DNA from: Pseudomonas thivervalensis
GTDB lineage: Bacteria > Pseudomonadota > Gammaproteobacteria > Pseudomonadales > Pseudomonadaceae
DNA length: 64,000 bases
Reading direction: 5' to 3'
Assembly (NCBI RefSeq): GCF_001269655.1
Contig: NZ_LHVE01000011.1
Coordinates: forward strand, 1 to 64,000
Each line of letters starts with the position of its first letter. Within the stretch, counting starts at the first letter, position 1. The notes under the pieces were generated by a model. That model did no database searches and was not told the origin of the DNA. It worked only from the letters and a program-made list of their open reading frames with translations. Made by a program: the position numbers and the translations under genes. This document shows, one piece after another, positions 52,407 to 59,975 of this stretch.

Positions 52407-53969
52407 TCAGGCCGGCGCGGAGGTGCGGATCAGGTGGTCGAAGGCACTCAGGGAAGCCTTGGCGCCCTCGCCCACGGCAATCACGATCTGCTTGTACGGC
52501 ACAGTGGTCACGTCACCGGCGGCGAACACGCCAGGGATCGAGGTTTCACCCCGGGCATCGACAATGATCTCGCCCCGTGGCGACAGCTCGACGGTGCCTT
52601 TGAGCCAGTCGGTGTTAGGCAGCAGGCCGATCTGCACGAAGATCCCTTCCAGCGCCACGTCGCGCACTTCACCGCTCGGACGATCCTTGTAGCGCAGGCC
52701 ATTGACCTTCTGGCCGTCGCCCGTCACTTCGGTGGTCTGGGCGTTGGTGATCACCGTCACGTTCGGCAGGCTGTGCAGTTTGCGTTGCAACACCGCGTCG
52801 GCTCGCAATTGCACATCGAACTCCAGCAATGTGACGTGCGACACGATACCCGCCAGGTCGATCGCCGCTTCGACGCCGGAGTTACCACCGCCGATCACCG
52901 CCACGCGCTTGCCTTTGAACAGCGGGCCGTCGCAGTGCGGGCAGTACGCCACGCCTTTGTTGCGGTATTGCTGCTCGCCCGGCACGTTCATTTCGCGCCA
53001 GCGGGCACCGGTCGCCAGGATCACAGTCTTGGCCTTGAGGCGCGCACCGCTGGCGAACTTGATTTCATGCAGGCCGCCATCCTTGCCTGGCACCAGGCCG
53101 TCGGCACGTTGCAGGTTCATGATGTCCACGTCGTACTGCTTGACGTGTTCTTCCAGGGCGACGGCCAGTTTCGGCCCTTCGGTCTCCTGGACCGAGATGA
53201 AGTTCTCGATGGCCATGGTGTCCAGTACCTGGCCGCCGAAACGTTCGGCCGCCACACCGGTGCGGATGCCTTTACGGGCCGCATAGATCGCCGCCGAAGC
53301 ACCGGCCGGGCCACCGCCGACCACCAGCACGTCAAAGGCGTCCTTGGCGCTGATTTTCTCGGCCTGGCGTTCGATGCCGCTGGTGTCGATCTTGGCGAGA
53401 ATCTCCTCCAGGCCCATGCGGCCCTGGCCGAAATTCACGCCGTTCAGGTAAATGCTTGGCACGGCCATGATCTGGCGCTCATCGACTTCGGCCTGGAACA
53501 GCGCGCCGTCGATGGCGACGTGCTTGATGTTCGGGTTCAGCACCGCCATCAGGTTCAGCGCCTGGACCACGTCCGGGCAGTTCTGGCACGACAGCGAGAA
53601 ATACGTCTCGAAGTTGAACTCGCCTTCAAGGGCGCGGATCTGTTCGATCACTTCGACACTGGCTTTCGACGGGTGGCCACCGACTTGCAGCAGGGCCAGC
53701 ACCAGCGAAGTGAATTCGTGACCCATGGGGATACCGGCAAAACGCAGGCTGATATCGGCTCCCGGGCGGTTCAACGAAAACGAAGGCTTGCGCGCATCGG
53801 TACCGTTGTCGAGCAAGGTAATCTGGTGGGAAAGACTGGCTACGTCTTTGAGTAACGCGAGCATTTCCTGGGATTTCGCACCGTCGTCGAGGGAAGCGAC
53901 GATCTCGATCGGCTGGGTGACCCGTTCCAGGTATGACTTCAACTGAGCTTTAAGATTGGCGTCCAACAT
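52407..53969 (-). CDS. ahpF: Alkyl hydroperoxide reductase subunit F
   Basis: Predicted 520 aa from ATG 53969 (MLDANLKAQLKSYLERV); GGAA lies 12 bases upstream, whereas the ATG 15 bases earlier has no ribosome-binding site. The N-terminal double thioredoxin domain has redox pair Cys128-Cys131 (SCQNCPD); the thioredoxin-reductase-like part has FAD motif VVGGGPAGASAA and redox pair Cys343-Cys346 (YCPHCDG). It passes electrons from NADH to AhpC. A hairpin separates it from ahpC upstream. Confidence 0.96.
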   Translation of the reverse strand: MLDANLKAQLKSYLERVTQPIEIVASLDDGAKSQEMLALLKDVASLSHQITLLDNGTDARKPSFSLNRPGADISLRFAGIPMGHEFTSLVLALLQVGGHPSKASVEVIEQIRALEGEFNFETYFSLSCQNCPDVVQALNLMAVLNPNIKHVAIDGALFQAEVDERQIMAVPSIYLNGVNFGQGRMGLEEILAKIDTSGIERQAEKISAKDAFDVLVVGGGPAGASAAIYAARKGIRTGVAAERFGGQVLDTMAIENFISVQETEGPKLAVALEEHVKQYDVDIMNLQRADGLVPGKDGGLHEIKFASGARLKAKTVILATGARWREMNVPGEQQYRNKGVAYCPHCDGPLFKGKRVAVIGGGNSGVEAAIDLAGIVSHVTLLEFDVQLRADAVLQRKLHSLPNVTVITNAQTTEVTGDGQKVNGLRYKDRPSGEVRDVALEGIFVQIGLLPNTDWLKGTVELSPRGEIIVDARGETSIPGVFAAGDVTTVPYKQIVIAVGEGAKASLSAFDHLIRTSAPA

Positions 53970-54004
53970 ACGGGCGATTTCCATTTTTTGAATTTCAGAA
54001 AAAA

Positions 54005-54036
54005 CAACGCCCGAGCGAATCTCGCCCGGGCGTTTT
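54005..54036. terminator. Hairpin between ahpC and ahpF, probable attenuator
   Basis: Read on the minus strand, AACGCCCG and CGGGCGTT form a stem around GGCGAGATTCGCT, followed by GTTTTTTC. It sits in the 124-base ahpC-ahpF gap. Such a partial terminator would let ahpC be made in excess over ahpF, as is usual. Confidence 0.8.
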
Positions 54037-54093
54037 TTGGGGCGAAGCGGCTTACTTGGTTAAGAGCGAATCGCCCTCGGATGACTCACAGAC

Positions 54094-54657
54094 TTAGATC
54101 TTGCCGACCAGGTCCAGGGACGGAGCCAGGGTGGCCTCGCCTTCTTTCCACTTGGCTGGGCAGACTTCGCCTGGGTGAGCGGCAACGTACTGGGCGGCCT
54201 TGATCTTGCGCAGCAGCTCGGAAGCGTCACGGCCTACACCGCCGTCGTTGATTTCAACGATCTTGATCTGGCCTTCTGGGTTGATCACGAAAGTACCGCG
54301 GTCAGCCAGGCCGACTTCTTCGATCAGCACGTCGAAGTTGCGGGAGATGACGTGAGTCGGGTCGCCGATCATGGTGTACTGGATCTTGCCGATGGCTGGC
54401 GAAGTGTTGTGCCAGGCAGCGTGGGCAAAATGAGTGTCGGTGGAGACGCTGTAGATCTCGACGCCCAGTTTCTGGAATTCGGCGTAGTTGTCGGCCAGGT
54501 CTTCCAGTTCGGTTGGGCAGACGAAGGTGAAGTCAGCCGGGTAGAAGAACACGACCGACCACTTGCCTTTCAGGTCGGCGTCCGACACTTCGACGAATGC
54601 GCCGTTTTTGAAAGCGGTAGCGTTGAACGGTTTAACTTGGCTGTTGATGATAGGCAT
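54094..54657 (-). CDS. ahpC: Alkyl hydroperoxide reductase subunit C (peroxiredoxin)
   Basis: Predicted 187 aa, typical 2-Cys peroxiredoxin. The peroxidatic Cys47 is in FTFVCPTEL and the resolving Cys166 in HPGEVCPAKW. It reduces H2O2, organic hydroperoxides and peroxynitrite, recycled by AhpF encoded next on the same strand. CGGAGAAACATCG precedes the ATG. A CTAT-N7-CTAT pattern at 54759 in the promoter region is only a poor match to an OxyR site. Confidence 0.97.
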   Translation of the reverse strand: MPIINSQVKPFNATAFKNGAFVEVSDADLKGKWSVVFFYPADFTFVCPTELEDLADNYAEFQKLGVEIYSVSTDTHFAHAAWHNTSPAIGKIQYTMIGDPTHVISRNFDVLIEEVGLADRGTFVINPEGQIKIVEINDGGVGRDASELLRKIKAAQYVAAHPGEVCPAKWKEGEATLAPSLDLVGKI

Positions 54658-54788
54658 CGATGTTTCTCCGTCAGGGTTGAAAAGTTGATGGAGGGAATCT
54701 TAACCACTCATCCCCTGGCTGGCTCATTGGCAAACCTGATGTGAATGATTGGTTTTGGCTATCAGGATTCTATATAGATAGAAGAAAT

Positions 54789-54926
54789 CTGTAGGAGCTG
54801 GCGAAGGCTGCGATCTTTTGATCTTTTGATCTTTTGATCTTTCGCTTGAGATTCAAGTGTCTGGGGGAAGATCGCAGCCTCGTTGCACTCGACAGCTCCT
54901 ACACAGCTCCTACACAGCTCCTACAG
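54789..54926. repeat. Type C palindrome with two expanded microsatellites
   Basis: A standalone type C element whose left part has GATCTTTT three times (54812-54835) plus a partial fourth copy, and whose right end has ACAGCTCCTAC three times (54892-54924). Other C copies have one or two of these units. It lies between ahpC and gor. Confidence 0.92.
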
Positions 54927-54932
54927 GCTGCC

Positions 54933-56288
54933 TCAGGCTACGGGCGTACGCATGGTGACAAATTCTTCGGCGGCGGTCGGGTGCACGCCGATGGTTTCGT
55001 CGAAGTCGCGCTTGGTTGCGCCGGCCTTGAGGGCGATGGCCAAGCCTTGGACGATCTCACCGGCATCCGGCCCGACCATGTGGCACCCCAATACCTTGTC
55101 GGTCCGGGCATCCACCACCAGTTTCATCAGGGTGCGCTCCTGGCAGTCGGTCAAGCTCAACTTCATGGGCCGGAAACGGCTTTCGAAAATCTCCACCTCA
55201 TGCCCCTCCTCCCTGGCCTGCTCTTCGGTCAGGCCCACCGTGCCGATGTTTGGCAGGCTGAACACGGCAGTCGGGATCATCCGGTAATCCACCAGTCGAT
55301 ACTGCTCGGGCTTGAATAGCCGCCGCGCCACCGCCATGCCTTCGGCCAGGGCCACGGGGGTGAGTTGGACGCGGCCGATAACGTCGCCAATGGCCAGGAT
55401 CGACGGCTCAGTGGTCTCGTATTTTTCGTTGACCTCGACAAAGCCTTTCTTATCCAGCGTGACGCCGGTGGTTTCCAGGCCAAGGTTGTCGAGCATCGGC
55501 CGCCGGCCGGTGGCGTAGAACACGCAGTCGGTCAGCAGCGTGCGACCGTCCTTGAGGGTCACCTTGAGGCTGGCGTCGTCCAGCTTGTCGATGCGTTCGA
55601 TGTCGGCATTGAATTGCAGGTCCAGGCCACGGCGGGTCAGTTCCTCTGCCAGGTGCTTGCGCACCGCACCGTCGAAGCCGCGCAGGAACAGGTCACCGCG
55701 ATACAGCAACGATGCTTGCGCGCCCATGCCGTGGAAGATCCCGGCGCACTCCACCGCAATGTAGCCACCGCCCACCACGATGACGCGCTTGGGCAGGTCC
55801 TTGAGAAAGAACGCCTCGTTGGAACTGATGGCGTGCTCGCGCCCCGGAATGTCCGGGATCACCGGCCAGCCGCCGGTTGCGATCAGGATGTGCCTGGCGG
55901 TGTGGCGCTGGCCGTTGATCTCGACCTCGTTGGGCCCGGTCAGCCTGGCATGCCCTTCGTGCAGCACAACACCGCTGTTGACCAGCAGGTTGCGGTAGAT
56001 GCCGTTGAGGCGATTGATTTCCTTGTCCTTGTTGGCGATCAACGTGGCCCAATCGAAACTCGCCTCGCCCGCCGTCCAGCCATAGGACGACGCCTGCTCG
56101 AAGTCCTCGGCGTAATGCGCGCCGTAGACCAGCAGTTTTTTCGGCACACAGCCCACGTTCACGCAGGTCCCGCCCAGGTAGCGGCTTTCCGCCACGGCCA
56201 CCTTGGCCCCGAAACCGGCGGCGAACCGCGCAGCCCGCACACCACCGGAACCGGCGCCAATCACATACAAGTCAAAATCGTAGGCCAT
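54933..56288 (-). CDS. gor: Glutathione-disulfide reductase
   Basis: Predicted 451 aa, the length of P. aeruginosa Gor. Start ATG 56288 (MAYDFDLYVIGAGSGGVRAAR) with GGAGAGAGAAA directly upstream. The redox disulfide is Cys42-Cys47 (GGTCVNVGCVPKK), the NADPH-binding motif is VVGGGYIAVECAG, and the active-site acid-base His lies in TIGVHPTAAEEF. It keeps glutathione reduced with NADPH. It neighbours ahpCF but is separated by repeats. Confidence 0.96.
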   Translation of the reverse strand: MAYDFDLYVIGAGSGGVRAARFAAGFGAKVAVAESRYLGGTCVNVGCVPKKLLVYGAHYAEDFEQASSYGWTAGEASFDWATLIANKDKEINRLNGIYRNLLVNSGVVLHEGHARLTGPNEVEINGQRHTARHILIATGGWPVIPDIPGREHAISSNEAFFLKDLPKRVIVVGGGYIAVECAGIFHGMGAQASLLYRGDLFLRGFDGAVRKHLAEELTRRGLDLQFNADIERIDKLDDASLKVTLKDGRTLLTDCVFYATGRRPMLDNLGLETTGVTLDKKGFVEVNEKYETTEPSILAIGDVIGRVQLTPVALAEGMAVARRLFKPEQYRLVDYRMIPTAVFSLPNIGTVGLTEEQAREEGHEVEIFESRFRPMKLSLTDCQERTLMKLVVDARTDKVLGCHMVGPDAGEIVQGLAIALKAGATKRDFDETIGVHPTAAEEFVTMRTPVA

Positions 56289-56404
56289 TTTCTCTCTCCT
56301 TCGGCAGGTCATCAGCATACCTGCTGTTTTTACCTGGGGCAGCGTTGGGATGGTTATGGGGGCGGAACCTGAAAAGCCAAACGGCATTTTTCTCAGCTTG
56401 CCTT

Positions 56405-56569
56405 TGTGGCGAGGGAGCTTGCTCCCGCTCGGCTCTGTAGGAGCTGGCGAAGCCTGCGATCTTTTGATCCTGGTCTTTCGCTCTGGACTCAATGGGCAGT
56501 GGAATGATCGCAGCCTCGTTGCACTCGTCAGCTCCTACAGAGCCCAGCGGGAGCAAGCTCCCTCGCCAC
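56405..56569. repeat. Type C palindrome nested inside a complete REP pair
   Basis: The clearest nested case: left REP arm TGTGGCGAGGGAGCTTGC (56405), then CCCGCTCGGCT, a full C element (56434-56540, ends CTGTAGGAGCTG and CAGCTCCTACAG), then AGCCCAGCGGGAGC and the right REP arm ending 56569. It fills most of the 358-base gap between galU and gor. Confidence 0.92.
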
Positions 56570-56600
56570 GGGATCTTCAGCGCCTGCGATTTGGCGGCAT

Positions 56601-56627
56601 AAAAAAACGCCCCATCGGGGCGTTTTT
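56601..56627. terminator. Intrinsic terminator after galU
   Basis: AAAAACGCCCC, loop ATC, GGGGCGTTTTT, a perfect hairpin with A and T tracts 20 bases past the galU stop. Confidence 0.95.
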
Positions 56628-56646
56628 CAAGGCGTGGCGCAGGCTA

Positions 56647-57486
56647 TCAATAAGCCTTGCCGGTCTTGTAGAAGTTCTCGAAGCAGAAGTTGGTCGCGTC
56701 GATGTAGCCTTCGGCGCCACCGCAGTCGAAACGCTTGCCCTTGAACTTGTAGGCCATGACGCAGCCGTTCTGGGCCTGTTTCATCAGGGCGTCGGTGATC
56801 TGGATTTCGCCGCCCTTGCCTGGCTCGGTCTGTTCGATCAGGTCGAAGATGTCCGGGGTCAGGATGTAGCGACCGATGATCGCCAGGTTCGACGGCGCGT
56901 CTTCAGGCTTTGGTTTTTCAACCATGCTGTGGACGCGGTAGATGTCGTCGCGGATCATTTCGCCGGCAATCACGCCGTACTTGTTGGTTTCTTGCGGATC
57001 GACTTCCTGGATTGCCACGATGGAGCAGCGGAACTGCTTGTACAGCTTGACCATCTGGGTCAGGACGCCGTCGCCTTCGAGGTTGACACACAGGTCGTCC
57101 GCCAGGACCACGGCGAACGGTTCGTCACCGATCAGTGGGCGACCGGTCAGGATCGCGTGGCCCAGGCCTTTCATTTCGGTCTGGCGGGTGTACGAGAACG
57201 AGCACTCATCCAGCAATTTGCGGATGCCGACCAGGTACTTTTCCTTGTCGGTGCCTTTGATCTGGTTTTCCAGCTCGTAGCTGATGTCGAAATGGTCTTC
57301 CAGCGCGCGCTTGCCACGGCCAGTCACGATGGAGATTTCAGTCAGACCTGCATCAAGGGCTTCTTCGACGCCGTACTGGATCAGTGGCTTGTTCACCACC
57401 GGCAGCATTTCTTTGGGCATGGCTTTAGTCGCTGGCAGGAAGCGAGTACCGTAACCGGCTGCTGGGAACAAGCATTTCTTGATCAT
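56647..57486 (-). CDS. galU: UTP-glucose-1-phosphate uridylyltransferase
   Basis: Predicted 279 aa, standard for Pseudomonas GalU. The nucleotide-binding start is KCLFPAAGYGTRFLPATKAMPKE-like (seen as AAGYGTRFLPATKAMPKEML), then VLADDLCVNLEG, and the catalytic VEKPKPEDAPSNLAIIGRY. It makes UDP-glucose for LPS core, exopolysaccharide and trehalose. The ATG at 57486 is preceded by AAGGACTTAT. Confidence 0.97.
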   Translation of the reverse strand: MIKKCLFPAAGYGTRFLPATKAMPKEMLPVVNKPLIQYGVEEALDAGLTEISIVTGRGKRALEDHFDISYELENQIKGTDKEKYLVGIRKLLDECSFSYTRQTEMKGLGHAILTGRPLIGDEPFAVVLADDLCVNLEGDGVLTQMVKLYKQFRCSIVAIQEVDPQETNKYGVIAGEMIRDDIYRVHSMVEKPKPEDAPSNLAIIGRYILTPDIFDLIEQTEPGKGGEIQITDALMKQAQNGCVMAYKFKGKRFDCGGAEGYIDATNFCFENFYKTGKAY

Positions 57487-57719
57487 ATAAGTCCTTGAAA
57501 AGGCGGTGTGTACGAGTTTCGGCGCAGTCTAATCAGGCGACGGGCACCTTACAATGCCCGCACTGGCCAACCGGTGCCATCATAGAGAAATAAAAAACGG
57601 CGGATAGTTCAATCGCCTTTCGTTTCGATGGCGGCAGCGGTCCACTGTACGCCAGTGAGCGCTGTTTGCGAGCATTTGACGTATCATGGCGGCCTTGATA
57701 ACGCCAACGAGGCAGCTAG

Positions 57720-57932
57720 ATGTCGGCAAGAAACGCAAACGGTTATTCGGTCAGCCAGGGCAAGGACGGCCAGTGGTGGATTATCAACTACCACGGCGAG
57801 CAGGTCGCCGGCCCCTTGCCTACCAAGGCCATGGCAGTGGAAGTGGCTGCGGTATTCCAGGACGAGCGCGAGGCTCCGGCGGCGAAAGAACGCGAAAGCG
57901 CCCCTGCACGTAGCCCCCGCCGCAAGAAATAA
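57720..57932 (+). CDS. Small conserved protein, DUF2188-like pattern
   Basis: Predicted 70 aa; ATG 57720 with GAGG 6 bases upstream. The pattern DGQWWIINYHGEQVAGPLPTK followed by AVEVAAVFQDE resembles short DUF2188-type domains (aromatic strand, glycine turn, Thr-Lys-x-x-Ala helix), but the match is loose. The C-terminus is Arg/Lys/Pro-rich. Function unknown. A terminator hairpin follows 8 bases after the stop. Confidence 0.7.
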   Translation: MSARNANGYSVSQGKDGQWWIINYHGEQVAGPLPTKAMAVEVAAVFQDEREAPAAKERESAPARSPRRKK

Positions 57933-57939
57933 ACGGGCG

Positions 57940-57982
57940 AGCCTCGTTCAATGCCACCCGGTGATTGAACGAGGCTTGTTTA
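57940..57982 (+). terminator. Intrinsic terminator after the 70-aa gene
   Basis: A perfect 12-base stem AGCCTCGTTCAA and TTGAACGAGGCT around a 13-base loop, followed by TGTTT. Confidence 0.85.
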
Positions 57983-58046
57983 GCTGTACCGCAATGGCCA
58001 TTCGCTATAACCTCGCCGTTGCCCTTCCCTCCTCGATGACGATCCC

Positions 58047-58328
58047 ATGAAGACACTTCTGGCGCTGTTTACAGTCCTGGCCCTGGCGGGCTGTGCCTCG
58101 GCCGAAAAAACCTATCTCGATAATGGCGAACAAGGCTTGGCGATCGACTGCTCGGGCGAGGCCAATTCCTGGGCGACTTGCTACGAAAAGGCCGATGCGT
58201 CCTGTGCCGGCACCGGCTACCGCATCGTCGGCACCGACGGCACGCCCCAGGCCAAGGAAAGCGAGAAGACCCTGGGCGTCGACGTCGGCAACTTCAGCAG
58301 CCGCAGTGTCGTGGTGGTCTGCAAATAA
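58047..58328 (+). CDS. Small lipoprotein
   Basis: Predicted 93 aa. A lipoprotein signal (MKTLLALFTVLALAGC, acylated Cys16 in LAGC) is followed by ASAEKTYLDNGEQGLAIDCSG. Three further cysteines in the mature part (IDCSG, ATCYEKA, ASCAGTG) and a fourth at VVVVCK may form disulfides. It is a common small Pseudomonas lipoprotein of unknown function. Its stop lies one base from that of the next, convergent gene. Confidence 0.85.
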   Translation: MKTLLALFTVLALAGCASAEKTYLDNGEQGLAIDCSGEANSWATCYEKADASCAGTGYRIVGTDGTPQAKESEKTLGVDVGNFSSRSVVVVCK

Positions 58329-58329
58329 G

Positions 58330-58560
58330 TCAGATGTGTATTTCGGCGAACTTGATGCCCAGCCCGCGTATGGTCTCGATCAGGTCATCGAGTTGGCTGA
58401 AGGACTCGACTTCGTCCTGCTCATCCACCAGGAAAAAACTGCGCCCGGCGCTTTTCTTGAAGAACACGATCCATTCGCCCGGGCTCGCCGGGTTCTGAAT
58501 CACGTGGGTGGCAAAGATAAGCCCTTCTGCATGGCGCTCACGCACCTGCTCGCGTTTCAT
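58330..58560 (-). CDS. Small conserved hypothetical protein
   Basis: Predicted 76 aa (MKREQVRERHAEGLIF). GGAG lies 8 bases before the ATG. Composition is that of a small folded cytosolic protein with a beta-rich core (EWIVFFKKSAGRSFFLVDE) and a C-terminal helix and strand (QLDDLIETIRGLGIKFAEI). I recall similar small proteins in Pseudomonas genomes without a proven role. It converges with the lipoprotein with a one-base gap. Confidence 0.75.
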   Translation of the reverse strand: MKREQVRERHAEGLIFATHVIQNPASPGEWIVFFKKSAGRSFFLVDEQDEVESFSQLDDLIETIRGLGIKFAEIHI

Positions 58561-58580
58561 CGAGTGACTCCATGAATGAC

Positions 58581-58614
58581 AATGCCGCCAACGTTGACCG
58601 GGGCGGCATTTTTT
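58581..58614. terminator. Intrinsic terminator hairpin
   Basis: AATGCCGCC and GGCGGCATT around AACGTTGACCGG-like loop, followed by TTTT on the plus side. It is placed between the starts and ends of the two minus-strand genes; only the plus direction has a T tract. Confidence 0.7.
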
Positions 58615-58670
58615 GTCGAGGGGCAGCAGTTTATCCGATGGCCGGTCCGCTCGTCAGGCGTTGACGGTGT

Positions 58671-59021
58671 TCAGCCGGAAATGCAGGCGTTGGCCGCGTC
58701 CTGCACATCGCCCGGACGCACGGGCACGTTGGACATGCTTTCGTGCAGCTTGATGCTGCTGCCACTGGAACGTTCGTCAATGTCGAACACCGCCGCCGGC
58801 AGGGTCGACAGTTTGCCCGGGACGATCAGCCGCACGCCATTCTTGTGCGGCTCCATTTGCAGCGAGCCCCGGCTGCTGGCCAGCTTGTCGGCTACGCACT
58901 TGGCATACTCGTGGGGTTTCTTTCCGGAGATGACGCTCATGGTGGGGGGCGTCTGGTTGATGTCCGATACCGATGCACATCCACTCATGGCCAATGCCAA
59001 CACCCACACGCTGCGCTTCAT
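58671..59021 (-). CDS. Small lipoprotein
   Basis: Predicted 116 aa from ATG 59021 (MKRSVWVLALAMSGCASVSD); the lipobox is AMSGC with Cys15. Mature part: PPTMSVISGKKPHEYAKCVADKL, VIVPGKL-like strands, and DAANACISG at the end, with two cysteines that could pair. GGAAACATATG context supplies a weak ribosome-binding site. Function unknown; similar short lipoproteins occur across Pseudomonas. Confidence 0.82.
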   Translation of the reverse strand: MKRSVWVLALAMSGCASVSDINQTPPTMSVISGKKPHEYAKCVADKLASSRGSLQMEPHKNGVRLIVPGKLSTLPAAVFDIDERSSGSSIKLHESMSNVPVRPGDVQDAANACISG

Positions 59022-59223
59022 ATGTTTCCTCCAATAAAGATCCTCCGACAGTGCTAACACCGTTTTGCTCCGGTGCCGCACCGCTTTTTTTTCCCGCTAC
59101 CTGCGATAAATGAACAAAGCCTGGCGCGCGGGCCGGATATTAACACTCGGGGCTGATAAACTGCGCCTCATTGCCCCTTGCTATCGTTTTGATTTTGTAG
59201 AAAAAGCCCTTCTGGAGGCGCCC

Positions 59224-59526
59224 ATGAAATTCATTCACCAGCGCGAGCACCTGAACGAAGACGACATTGTCGTCATCGAATGCTCCCAAATGTGCAACAT
59301 CCGTTTGATGAACGACGCCAACTTCCGCAGCTTCAAGAACGGCGGCCGGCACACGTATCACGGTGGTGCGTTCGACACCTTCCCGGCCAGGATCACGGCG
59401 CCGAGCACCGGTTTCTGGAACATCACCATCGACACCGTCAACCGCCGTGCAATCAGCGTCACGCGCAAGCCGACCCTGACCCACAAGATCAAAATCATCC
59501 GGCGTTCCAGCTCGAAACTGAGCTGA
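59224..59526 (+). CDS. DUF1883 protein
   Basis: Predicted 100 aa from ATG 59224 with GGAGG 6 bases before it; a longer in-frame start at 59110 lacks such a site. The pattern MKFIHQREHLNEDDIVVIECSQ, CNIRLMNDANFRSFKNG and YHGGAFDTFPARITAPSTG fits DUF1883, a family without known function. The fold appears beta-rich. It is followed after 28 bases by a 56-aa gene and probably shares its transcript. Confidence 0.85.
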   Translation: MKFIHQREHLNEDDIVVIECSQMCNIRLMNDANFRSFKNGGRHTYHGGAFDTFPARITAPSTGFWNITIDTVNRRAISVTRKPTLTHKIKIIRRSSSKLS

Positions 59527-59554
59527 GCATCGCCCTTTCAAGAAAGGCAAAACC

Positions 59555-59725
59555 GTGGCCCAGACGACCAAATACGTCATCAAGTACAAGCTCAACGGCG
59601 AACGCCGCTTCGAATTCGCGCAACTGAGAACCGGCACCGAGGAAGAAGCCCGGGCCGCGTTGCAGGAGCTGCATGGCGAGACTGGCGATGTGATCAGCGA
59701 GGTCAAGGTCAGCAAGGCTCTGTAA
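59555..59725 (+). CDS. Small protein of 56 aa, GTG start
   Basis: A frame too short for most gene finders: GTG 59555 to TAA 59723-59725. AAGAAAGG lies 8 bases before the GTG. The product starts MAQTTKYVIKYKLNGERRFE, continues FAQLRTGTEEEARAAL and ends EVKVSKAL. The beta-beta-alpha-beta outline and alternating charge look like a real small protein, and third-position GC is high. Function unknown; proximity to the DUF1883 gene suggests joint expression. Confidence 0.65.
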   Translation: MAQTTKYVIKYKLNGERRFEFAQLRTGTEEEARAALQELHGETGDVISEVKVSKAL

Positions 59726-59730
59726 GCCTT

Positions 59731-59890
59731 CGTAGCGGTGAGCTTGCTTGCGCTGAACTCCGTAGGAGCTGACGAGTGCAACGAGGCTGCGATCTTGTTC
59801 CAGGCAATTGAGTCGAGGGCGAAAGATCAAAAGATCGCAGGCTTCGCCAGCTCCTACAGAGCCCAGCGGGAGCAAGCTCCCTCGCCACAG
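59731..59890. repeat. Type C palindrome nested between REP arms (left arm decayed)
   Basis: C element at about 59760-59859 (CGTAGGAGCTG to CAGCTCCTACAG) with a decayed left REP arm (GTGAGCTTGCTTGCGCTGA) and an intact right arm (AGCGGGAGCAAGCTCCCTCG, CCACAG). Its orientation is the same as in the 15.3 kb copy and opposite to the other four. Confidence 0.85.
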
Positions 59891-59975
59891 GGATGGCTAC
59901 GCACCGCAAGAATCGGAGTGCCCGGCAACACCGCACTGCGCAGACTGAACAGTCCTTCCAACAAGGATTGCCCTC

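Noticed and set aside
54748..54784. Possible OxyR site upstream of ahpC (CTAT-N7-CTAT)
   Set aside because: Only two of the four expected tetranucleotides fit and one is in the wrong sense, so the match is too weak to list.
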